DNA of 64,000 bases from Ruminiclostridium papyrosolvens C7 (lineage in GTDB: Bacteria > Bacillota > Clostridia > Acetivibrionales > DSM-1351): assembly GCF_000421965.1 (NCBI RefSeq), contig NZ_ATAY01000031.1, forward strand, positions 62,001-126,000, read 5' to 3'. The notes beneath the pieces are model-generated. The model made no database searches and was not told where the DNA came from. It worked only from the letters and a program-made list of their open reading frames with translations. This document shows positions 24,104 through 31,500 of the stretch, in pieces. The position numbers and the translations under genes were made by a program. Within the stretch, counting starts at the first letter, position 1. Each line of letters begins with the position of its first letter.

Positions 24104-24811
24104 ATGAAAAAAAGAATGCTAGTTCAAATTTTAGCAGGTATTGTTATTGTCTCATCAATTCCATTAATGACATCTGGTGCATCAACCAAAAGAAAAATCG
24201 ATGTAATTTATCAGGGAATTAAAGTAGTAGTTGACAATGTTGAAAAGAAAATTTCCCCAGAACCATTTATTTATAATGGAGAAGTATATGTTCCTGCAAA
24301 GGCAATCGCTGGAACTCTAAACAAAAAGTATACCTTTAAAAATAATAAAGTATACATCAGTAATACCGGTTCAGCAGTAAAAGAATACAGAGAGATTGAT
24401 TTAGCAAAAAAACCATACATAAGTGCTGATTCCGGTGAACTTATCAAAGTTGAAACAATAGGTGGCAAAGTTCCATCTACCAATATCTATTATAACCCAA
24501 TCGAACAAGATGGTACATATACGTTGGTATATGCATTAAACGGACTAGCTAAAAGCCTGTCTTGTAATGTTGGGCATCTTAGTCAATGGGGGAGCGACAC
24601 ACCAGAAATGCAATTTTCATTTTATGATGAAAATGATAAGCTTTTATACTCCACTGGCATAATGAAAAAGGGAATGGATTTGTTTCCAGTTAACTTTAAT
24701 GTGATCGGTGCCCTGCAAATTAAAATTAAAATAACAGTTAGTGGTTCGGATAGTATCTATGGCTCTTACCCCGGTCTGAAGGATTTGAAAATATTAACAA
24801 CAGATTATTAA
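24104..24811 (+). CDS. Secreted protein with copper amine oxidase N-terminal-type domain
   Basis: A 235-residue exported protein. A signal peptide (KKRMLVQILAGIVIVSSIPL) is followed by a small domain with the pattern GIKVVVDNVEKKISPEPFIY and GEVYVPAKAIAGTLNKKYT, the usual form of copper-amine-oxidase N-terminal (stalk) domains common in clostridial surface proteins. The remaining 130 residues resemble a beta-sandwich, with a hydrophobic-aromatic pattern similar to NPCBM-type domains; that is a tentative reading. There is no oxidase catalytic domain. The start was chosen at the ATG preceded by AGGAGG with 7-bp spacing. It is enclosed between two similar hairpins and may be an independently transcribed cargo gene acting at the cell surface. 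Confidence 0.7.
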   Translation: MKKRMLVQILAGIVIVSSIPLMTSGASTKRKIDVIYQGIKVVVDNVEKKISPEPFIYNGEVYVPAKAIAGTLNKKYTFKNNKVYISNTGSAVKEYREIDLAKKPYISADSGELIKVETIGGKVPSTNIYYNPIEQDGTYTLVYALNGLAKSLSCNVGHLSQWGSDTPEMQFSFYDENDKLLYSTGIMKKGMDLFPVNFNVIGALQIKIKITVSGSDSIYGSYPGLKDLKILTTDY

Positions 24812-24820
24812 TCGGTATCA

Positions 24821-24849
24821 AAACATGTGTCCGAGTTGGACACATGTTT
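24821..24849 (+). terminator. Strong terminator after the secreted protein gene
   Basis: Perfect 12-bp arms (AAACATGTGTCC and GGACACATGTTT) enclose a 5-base loop, followed by TTTTAT. The hairpin is related in sequence to the one at 24051-24077. Confidence 0.8.
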
Positions 24850-24928
24850 ATTTTATATTTAGTTGGAAGGGTATTTAGAATATGACGTATTAAGCCGCCA
24901 ATTAATGAGTAAATGAGGAGTTTATTGT

Positions 24929-25303
24929 ATGAGTGTTGATATTGTTCGTTTGAGAAGATTATGTGATGAAATGGCTTTTACTATTCTTTGTTTAGATGAT
25001 ATTAATAATATTGATATCCATTTGCTTTCAAATGAATTTTTTAAGATATCAAAATGCTACTTAGATTATGCAAAGGAATTTGGTTCAGATGATGATTTTA
25101 TTATAAGAGCTGTTAATTATCTTTCATATACACATGCTATTCCTCCTTGCGGGAAAGATACTTCTTGGTTTAGTAATGGTTTATCAATATTGTTTGAATT
25201 ATCATATCCGAATACTTTACATACTAAAGAATCCTCTGCAGTAATGGCAGATATAAAAAAAGGAATAAATAATTCTTTGAATAATTTACAGTTGGAGAAA
25301 TAG
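24929..25303 (+). CDS. Hypothetical protein of unknown family
   Basis: A 124-residue acidic, probably soluble helical protein. It begins MSVDIVRLRRLCDEMAFTIL, has a central segment SNEFFKISKCYLDYAKEFGS, and ends with an amphipathic helix. GAGGAG lies 8 bp before the ATG, so expression is likely. It stands alone between the secreted protein and the integrase-fold/HNH pair, in AT-rich DNA typical of cargo. I recognise no family; it shows no membrane segment and no metal-binding motif. Confidence 0.55.
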   Translation: MSVDIVRLRRLCDEMAFTILCLDDINNIDIHLLSNEFFKISKCYLDYAKEFGSDDDFIIRAVNYLSYTHAIPPCGKDTSWFSNGLSILFELSYPNTLHTKESSAVMADIKKGINNSLNNLQLEK

Positions 25304-25534
25304 AAATATCCAGTTTACTTGGAAATTAATTTATTATGTGCAAAGAATACTATAAATTTTTATACATAAATAATGAATTTATATAATCACGCTTTTACTT
25401 TTTTACCGAAAACAATAATTATAAGAAATTAAGATAATTTGACTTTTCTGCATATACTCTTTGTAATAACATAAAGCAAACGTCTAAAAATAGATACGAA
25501 TCGATTTAAAGTAGTTCTGTGTGAGGTGTTTTTA

Positions 25535-26725
25535 ATGACAGAGTTTAGTTTAAAAGAATACAGAAAGAATCCCCAAAATGCTAAGGAAAAAGTGTTTTTT
25601 GAATTTTTGTTTGAAAGATTTGGCGGTTTAGCATACGATGACGAGGAATTTGATAGTGAATTATTTACTATTTTTGACGAAGAGCATTTGATAGAGAGTT
25701 TTGAATATTATATAGCAAAAAACCATATTACATCCCAACAAACAGCTGAGAATTACATTACTAATATTACAACTTTTTTTGATATGTTATCTAATGATTA
25801 TAATATAAAAAATGAAATATTTGTTAACAAAGAACTATATAAAAGTTTCCTCCTAAAAACAAAGTATATAATATCCAAATTGAATGAAACTAAAAGTAAG
25901 GATGTTGCCACAAGTGAGCAATATGAAGTATTAAATTACTATATTGATAACTTTCTAAAAACGCTAAGCATAGAGGATATTTATGATGAAATCAATAAAT
26001 TTTATGATAAAAAATATTCAAAGAAAAAGGTTTACATTAAATCCTATAATCGTTTTGTATCAAGCATAGCAACTAAATTAGTTATGAAATATGCACTCGC
26101 AAATAGAAATATAGCCTATTTAGAGTTAAAGGATTTAGATTTGAATTATAAAATCCTCCATGTAAATGGGTTTGAACTACCGCTTGACGACCAATTAACC
26201 AATTTATTACAAGAATACATAAAGATTAGAGAGCAAGTCTTAAACATACATTCTAAACAGAAGAGTACACTATTTATTAAGGCTGATGGAGAACAATACA
26301 CATTTATTTCTCGAAATGAAGAGCATGTAGATTGTACAAGACTTTTTAAAATAATGAAAGATTGCACGGGTGGTGTTGCATCAGATTTATATGCCTCAAA
26401 GCGGATTTTAGAAATGCTTGACAAAAGAATAGATATGTCTATTGTATCTAATTTAAGTGGAAGGACCACAGATAAATGCCAAGAGTTATTTGTTAGTAAC
26501 CTCAGTGGGGGAGCCGATAGATTAATTCAATTTCTTAAGCAAGAAGATGAAATTATTCCAAAGAAAGTAGCTGAAAAGCAAAGCGATTATATAAGGTGTC
26601 CTTTTTGCGGAAGAGAAAAAAATGCGATTAGTGAGGAATGGATTTTAGTCCAGTTTGAAAAAGACGGGAAAAAATATATAGCTTGTAAGGGGTGCAAAGG
26701 AAATAATGGAAAGTTCCGCTTATAA
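25535..26725 (+). CDS. Inactive tyrosine-recombinase-fold protein with zinc ribbon
   Basis: A 396-residue protein. Residues about 60-160 resemble the SAM-like core-binding domain of tyrosine recombinases, and about 170-330 the catalytic fold (KYALANRNIAYLELKDLDLN, then SIVSNLSGRTTDKCQELFVS). At the positions of the active site, the His before the nucleophile appears as Arg and the nucleophilic Tyr as Phe (F319), so recombination is unlikely. The C-terminal 40 residues form a zinc ribbon (CPFCGREK and CKGCKG). The downstream HNH nuclease gene overlaps it by 20 bp, so the two are coupled. The ATG was chosen behind GAGGTG. It probably works as a DNA-binding or targeting partner for the nuclease; the fold was read by eye and needs structure prediction. 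Confidence 0.6.
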   Translation: MTEFSLKEYRKNPQNAKEKVFFEFLFERFGGLAYDDEEFDSELFTIFDEEHLIESFEYYIAKNHITSQQTAENYITNITTFFDMLSNDYNIKNEIFVNKELYKSFLLKTKYIISKLNETKSKDVATSEQYEVLNYYIDNFLKTLSIEDIYDEINKFYDKKYSKKKVYIKSYNRFVSSIATKLVMKYALANRNIAYLELKDLDLNYKILHVNGFELPLDDQLTNLLQEYIKIREQVLNIHSKQKSTLFIKADGEQYTFISRNEEHVDCTRLFKIMKDCTGGVASDLYASKRILEMLDKRIDMSIVSNLSGRTTDKCQELFVSNLSGGADRLIQFLKQEDEIIPKKVAEKQSDYIRCPFCGREKNAISEEWILVQFEKDGKKYIACKGCKGNNGKFRL

Positions 26726-27269
26726 AACATTTGAATTAGAAGATGAGTTAAGTCTATATATAAATTATAATGGCGTGTTAACCCTTGCAAGTGAAAGTAG
26801 GCCGGATAGCCATAGTAATAATTTGCAAAATAATGAGGAAGAGATTGATACCCAAATAAAAAAAGACTTTCTTGATGATATATATGGTGGCTTAGATATA
26901 CCAGAAAGCGAAACTCAGGAAGTACTTTATGATAGAATTAGGAGATATCAAAAAATAGTAAATAGACTTAAGTTAGAATATAATTATAAATGCCAATTAT
27001 GTGGAGAAAGTTTTCTTATTGATAATGGCAATTATTATTGTGAAGCTCATCATATTAATATGTTATCTAATGGAGGCTCTCAATCACCCGAAAATGTTTT
27101 AATTCTTTGTGCAAATCACCACAGGATGTTGCATTATGCAAGTAAGTTCTGTTTTGTTGGAGAATTAATTAACGATAAACGGAGCATTAAAATTGAAACA
27201 CAAGAATTCATAATACAATATAAAAAAGCGTTTTTTCACGACCAGAACATTTCAGAAAAAGACATTTAA
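26706..27269 (+). CDS. HNH endonuclease
   Basis: A 187-residue HNH nuclease. The finger-type core is clear at about 97-140: CQLCGESF, then YYCEAHHINMLSNGG, then NVLILCANHHRMLH. This gives paired Cys for zinc and the H-N-H catalytic set, as in McrA-type restriction proteins. The N-terminal 75 residues are acidic and not recognised. It overlaps the upstream integrase-fold gene by 20 bp, with AAAGGA before its ATG, and the pair ends at a very strong hairpin. Such a nuclease on a conjugative element is more likely restriction or anti-competitor cargo than part of transfer. The target is unknown. Confidence 0.85.
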   Translation: MESSAYKTFELEDELSLYINYNGVLTLASESRPDSHSNNLQNNEEEIDTQIKKDFLDDIYGGLDIPESETQEVLYDRIRRYQKIVNRLKLEYNYKCQLCGESFLIDNGNYYCEAHHINMLSNGGSQSPENVLILCANHHRMLHYASKFCFVGELINDKRSIKIETQEFIIQYKKAFFHDQNISEKDI

Positions 27270-27326
27270 GCATAAAAAACCTTGCTTTTTACATCGTTAG
27301 AAGACTGAATTATAGCAGGTGAATAT

Positions 27327-27379
27327 ATAAACAAAGAGACAATCCTACAAAAATATGCGATTGTTGTCTCTTTGTTTAT
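27327..27379. terminator. Perfect 16-bp bidirectional terminator
   Basis: The arms ATAAACAAAGAGACAA and their exact complement flank a 21-base loop. The hairpin lies between the convergent HNH operon and the leftward nuclease operon. T-runs flank it on both strands, so it can serve both. Confidence 0.75.
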
Positions 27380-27645
27380 TGAGATAATTAAAAAACCTGT
27401 CTGTACCCCATACCCTTCAAGAAAACAGTGACATATTGGAAATAGCCGAATCGGATATAACAGAACATCAATCGTTTTATAGTGCTGGGATAAAATCAAG
27501 TTGTACGACAAGGTTGTCCAGATATGTCTAAATATGCACCAGCCCCAAGGTATCCCATAAAGGGACGATCCCAAAATTGCTTTGTACACAAAAACCAATA
27601 CAATCGCCTAGTATCATACATTAGTTTTTGTCGTTAATAAATTTA
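27380..27645. other. Intergenic stretch between convergent operons
   Basis: About 265 bp with no convincing gene. The open frame crossing it on the minus strand lacks a ribosome site, runs through the hairpin and has no protein-like character. Confidence 0.5.
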
Positions 27646-29007
27646 TTATTGGCTAATAATCTGAAAGTACCCCCTGTTTATTCCTGTTATTTGGCATAGG
27701 AAATGAAGTATTGTCTTCGTTCCAGTAATAATATCATCACAGTTATTAAAGATTTTCAGTAATTCCGAATCTATAATTTTCTTTTCTTGTAAATCATATT
27801 CCATTAAAACAAAGTCAAAAAACCTTAAAATATCATAGTACCCTAATGGATTGTTCGTAATCCTCAAAACTAAATCATAAAACGCCTCAAAGTAGCTTGG
27901 TGGATTCAAGTTGAATTTGGGATTCTGCTCTGGCGGTTTAAAGTCAGGTATTTGTTTTTGAACGATACTATATGCTGTTTTAAATACTGCCTCTATAATT
28001 TCTTCTCTCTTTTTGGCTGAAATCTCACTGGATATTAATCCGTCATAAACTGTAGACTTTTTTTCTTCATCAGGAAAATAATATAGTTCTTTGCATATAT
28101 TTAATAGTGCATGGACAAACAAGCTTACTAATTCATAAATCGCCCATTTTAAATTAGTAGTCTGTTCTTTTGTAAAAGAGATATCTGTTACTTGTGCAAG
28201 TTGCCTTATTGCAGTTAATGTCTTTTTAATTCTAGTATAATTATCATATGTCCAGTAATCACATCCAATAAAATCAGCTATTTTCCTAAATGGCTCATTT
28301 GATGGTGCATTCAATTTTTGGAATAATATTAATTTATTACCCTGAGTATTGGGATTCCATGAACCCCTCCAATCATTAGGCTTAATAGCATAATCTGATT
28401 CAAGTTTCTCTATCGACTGTAAATCTAATACTTGAATTCCTGATTTCCTTGCATATTGTTTTGTTGAGTTCCTTACTCCACCCTTCACAAAGATAACACT
28501 ATCAACATTAATAGTATTCATAACCCCTTTAATCCAAGAAATTCTTTCAAGAGGCCTTGCCTGTCCAGACTTGCAATCTGCCCAAATTGTTCTACTTGTA
28601 AAATCTTTATGTATATACGTCCCAAATACATCTAAATCGGTTATTGTATCCGCTAGATCATCTTGTGTAGTTTTAATAAGTATGCCTACTTTAGAATAGT
28701 ACCCCATAGCAAACAACAATCTCTTTATACGATACTCAAGTAGGCTACCACTACTCACTTGCAGATTATTTATATTTATATTTTTATTTTTATAATTTTT
28801 CACTTTACTGTTCTGATGTTTTTTATTTAGAGGTATTTGTCCTGAGGTTTTTACCTTACTTCCCTCAGGTACTTTTTTAGTTAAAGTAACTACTTCTGAA
28901 TGCATAATATTTCTTACTTCATCTGCTTTTACCTCATTAGTGTTATTGGTATGTTCAATTAAATCTAGTTGTAAATTATCTTTGCCTTCAGTATTTTCAT
29001 TTGTCAT
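27646..29007 (-). CDS. PD-(D/E)xK-type nuclease, possible defence gene
   Basis: A 453-residue protein. The first ~95 residues are charged and low-complexity (many Lys and Asn). Residues about 95-220 look like a restriction-endonuclease-fold domain of Mrr type: a Glu in LLEYRIKRLLFAMGY, the acid ITDLDVFG, and the metal-binding D-x-K in IWADCKSGQA, followed by VDSVIFVKGG. The C-terminal 220 residues are helical and unrecognised. AGGAGG lies 8 bp before the ATG. It is 21 bp downstream of an unknown gene on the same strand, and the two form an isolated pair in the cargo island. A new or poorly known two-gene restriction or abortive-infection system is a reasonable hypothesis; a role in element biology cannot be excluded. 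Confidence 0.6.
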   Translation of the reverse strand: MTNENTEGKDNLQLDLIEHTNNTNEVKADEVRNIMHSEVVTLTKKVPEGSKVKTSGQIPLNKKHQNSKVKNYKNKNININNLQVSSGSLLEYRIKRLLFAMGYYSKVGILIKTTQDDLADTITDLDVFGTYIHKDFTSRTIWADCKSGQARPLERISWIKGVMNTINVDSVIFVKGGVRNSTKQYARKSGIQVLDLQSIEKLESDYAIKPNDWRGSWNPNTQGNKLILFQKLNAPSNEPFRKIADFIGCDYWTYDNYTRIKKTLTAIRQLAQVTDISFTKEQTTNLKWAIYELVSLFVHALLNICKELYYFPDEEKKSTVYDGLISSEISAKKREEIIEAVFKTAYSIVQKQIPDFKPPEQNPKFNLNPPSYFEAFYDLVLRITNNPLGYYDILRFFDFVLMEYDLQEKKIIDSELLKIFNNCDDIITGTKTILHFLCQITGINRGYFQIISQ

Positions 29008-29028
29008 TTATCACACCTCCTACTTCTA

Positions 29029-30342
29029 TTATAATAGTTCATCTCGTAAAACCCTACTCAAATAATCTTCTGCTTCTTTAATATGTTCAGGAGACTCACC
29101 TAACTTTATTCGTGTTTCCTCAGCAGTTATAAATGTACCCGTATCAAGTACTGAGCTAAAATCTTCAACTTCAGTATCAACTTTAATATTATAACCTGCA
29201 TTCTCAATAACTTTTAGTGCTTCTAATGCAACATCCTTTCGTACAAGTTCCAAGAAATATCCCGTCCTGTATCTACCCAGGTAACTATTCCATACTGATT
29301 TATGTACAACTTTTACTATACCCTTCTTCTCGAGTAATGTGTAATCCGTCGCATTAGCATCATGAGGACCAATCTCCCCATTACGAATGAGTATATTTAA
29401 AAACTTTACTGCATCAGTTATCTTTGAATATGGAGTGTAATTCTCTCCAAATCTTATTGAAGCTAATAAAAGTTTAACATCATCAAGGATATCATCATTA
29501 TATGTTAATGGTTCAAGCATATTCGGACTAAAAACAAATTCTTTTTGAATTCCTCTGCTTGAAATTATTGTTATCGGGTTTATCATTCCGGTCTTTTTTG
29601 CCAGTACTAGTAATGACTCGTCTAATGGGGGTAATTTTTCAATCGGAAATCCCTGAGTTTCCCTAACTATCTCAACTACTTCTTTAAGACTCTGCTTTTT
29701 ACCTAACTCAAGACTAGACACAGCCATCGCTATTTTTTGATGATTAGGCCCCCAAACATACTCGTTGCTAATAATAGCATCCTTACTTTGGGATTTACTT
29801 AATTTTTGTATTAATTTAAACTGAGTCTGTAATGCCAGAGCTAATTCTATATCGCGTTCTGCATACCCTTGTTTTACTAAAAGTTGTATCAAGTCGTTCT
29901 GGAGATAAGGTATCTTTTTGGTTTCATCCATAGTGTTAATTGCAATTCTCTCCAGATCCGAAGGATCCTGGTTCTCAAAGACTTGTCCAGCAATTTCTAA
30001 TACATCTTGGTTTGAAAATATATACTCTGATATTCCAGTAATATACCCAGAAGTATCTCTAATAATTTCTACCTTTTGGTCAGATGCCTCCTCCAGTTTG
30101 GGTAATATTACTAGATGTAATTCATTTTTCTGAATTCCCACCGATCCGGCCATTTTCTCAAGTTTTTTTATTTTATTTATCTCACGATTACCTCTTATAA
30201 CTCCTAAAAAACGGCCAGATTTGCCAGCAGTACTCAAATTATCGATCTCATCTAGGTTTGAACTATCTGTTGTAAATCCTTTTATATGCTTGTGAGCTGC
30301 AATTGCCCAGTACCCAGATTTAATGTTATCCTCATTTGCCAT
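29029..30342 (-). CDS. Unknown partner of the PD-(D/E)xK nuclease
   Basis: A 437-residue soluble protein that I do not recognise. The N-terminal region (about 1-115) has mixed alpha/beta character (YWAIAAHKHIKGFTTDSSNL, GKSGRFLGVIRGNREINKIK). The C-terminal half resembles a chain of winged-helix-like units: AISNEYVWGPNHQKIAMAVS, then LPPLDESLLVLAKKTGMINP, then LEKKGIVKVVHKSVWNSYLG. This suggests nucleic-acid binding. The start was moved 33 bp in, to an ATG behind GGAGG at 7-bp spacing. It is the first gene of the pair with the nuclease and may recognise the target. The winged-helix reading is by eye. Confidence 0.55.
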   Translation of the reverse strand: MANEDNIKSGYWAIAAHKHIKGFTTDSSNLDEIDNLSTAGKSGRFLGVIRGNREINKIKKLEKMAGSVGIQKNELHLVILPKLEEASDQKVEIIRDTSGYITGISEYIFSNQDVLEIAGQVFENQDPSDLERIAINTMDETKKIPYLQNDLIQLLVKQGYAERDIELALALQTQFKLIQKLSKSQSKDAIISNEYVWGPNHQKIAMAVSSLELGKKQSLKEVVEIVRETQGFPIEKLPPLDESLLVLAKKTGMINPITIISSRGIQKEFVFSPNMLEPLTYNDDILDDVKLLLASIRFGENYTPYSKITDAVKFLNILIRNGEIGPHDANATDYTLLEKKGIVKVVHKSVWNSYLGRYRTGYFLELVRKDVALEALKVIENAGYNIKVDTEVEDFSSVLDTGTFITAEETRIKLGESPEHIKEAEDYLSRVLRDELL

Positions 30343-30480
30343 TATTATTCCTCCAATACAAAAGCTTAAAAGCAATTTATTACCTTATTTACAATATTAT
30401 ACAATAATTATTATTATTTTTATATATGCTTTAGCTTTTTAAAGGTTGAAATAAATTAGATAAATTGCTAATATCGGTTA

Positions 30481-31413
30481 CTACTCCCCATGCCTTTCAC
30501 TCCCGGAACACGTGCTCACATTACTGAAAAAACTGTCAAAGTATTCCTCCGGATAGTCCCTTTGCTCAAAGTTACTCCTGTTGCTTTTCTCTGTGGCAGA
30601 CTTACCTGATCTTCCCTGTGTCTGAACCATGTACCCTTGTTCTACTGCCGTAACGAAAAAGCTTTCAACACTACCTATCTTCTGTGAGCCGACAATACCG
30701 GCCCAATTTTGCAAACAGTACTGAATCTTTTCAATACCCTGCTTGTTCAGAAGCTTGTGAAGTACCTTGAGATTCACATTACCTCCGGTTGTTGAGTCAA
30801 CTTCCTTTTTGAGATTATTAATATCTATACTGTCATCAACAACAACATCTGTTTTTGAATTATTTTCTGTTGTTGTTATAAAAGAATTGTTTATATTATA
30901 AAAAGACTTGTTTATATTAGTACCCGATTTTTCCGTGCACGGTAAATCCGTGCACGGAAATTTAGGGGACGGCTCCTCCTTCCCCGTACCCTGATTTTTA
31001 GGGGACGGTTCTTTGTCATGTTCAGTTACCACATTTTTATGTTTTTTGCTGCTTTTCTTTTTCTCAAGTTGTTCTACCATCTCCGGATTAGCTACCGGAT
31101 GACTTGTGAGGGTGTATATGTTGCTCAAAAACGTACCCTTGCCATTTTTACGCTGTTCTACAATTATGTAGCCATATGCCTTTAAAAACCGGAGGTGCTT
31201 GTAATATGTATCTTCACTTATATCCAGATCTCCTAGAATTCTTTCAACGGACGGAAACGGCTGTGATCCTCCACCTGCATAGCTGCAAAAATATGCATAT
31301 ATTGCTTTTGCTTGTATTGTCAGTTTTCTGTCCAGCATTACAAGTTTTGAAATCGTGCCGAAACCCTTTGAATTTACGCCTTCGGTTATAAGTATATCTC
31401 TAAAATTATCCAT
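30481..31413 (-). CDS. Replication-initiator-like winged-helix protein
   Basis: A 310-residue protein with an N-terminal helix-turn-helix of the type found in plasmid and phage replication initiators (HTH_36-like): MLDRKLTIQAKAIYAYFCSY, then FPSVERILGDLDISEDTYYK and HLRFLKAYGYIIVEQRKNGK. The middle (about 130-210) is low-complexity (Lys/Ser/Thr/Asn). The C-terminal part (220-280) contains LHKLLNKQGIEKIQYCLQNW, similar to the C-terminal helices of DnaD-like proteins. The ATG was chosen behind GGAGG. It lies at the downstream end of the long leftward transfer operon, separated by a terminator. With ParAB, it suggests that the excised element replicates. No dedicated origin was found nearby. Confidence 0.65.
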   Translation of the reverse strand: MDNFRDILITEGVNSKGFGTISKLVMLDRKLTIQAKAIYAYFCSYAGGGSQPFPSVERILGDLDISEDTYYKHLRFLKAYGYIIVEQRKNGKGTFLSNIYTLTSHPVANPEMVEQLEKKKSSKKHKNVVTEHDKEPSPKNQGTGKEEPSPKFPCTDLPCTEKSGTNINKSFYNINNSFITTTENNSKTDVVVDDSIDINNLKKEVDSTTGGNVNLKVLHKLLNKQGIEKIQYCLQNWAGIVGSQKIGSVESFFVTAVEQGYMVQTQGRSGKSATEKSNRSNFEQRDYPEEYFDSFFSNVSTCSGSERHGE

Positions 31414-31449
31414 AATTATCCTCCAGTTTATATTTATACGCACAACAAA

Positions 31450-31473
31450 AAACAGCCCGTTTTCAGGCTGTTT
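31450..31473 (-). terminator. Terminator at the end of the surface-protein operon
   Basis: The perfect arms AAACAGCC and GGCTGTTT enclose an 8-base loop and are followed on the minus strand by a T-run. The hairpin is 27 bp beyond the stop of the giant secreted protein and separates it from the initiator gene. Confidence 0.85.
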
Positions 31474-31500
31474 CAGATTTATTTAAGAAAACTCAATATT

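Noticed and set aside
27266-27598. Minus-strand open frame of 110 codons between the HNH and nuclease operons
   Set aside because: It runs through the 16-bp terminator hairpin and has neither a ribosome site nor recognisable protein features.
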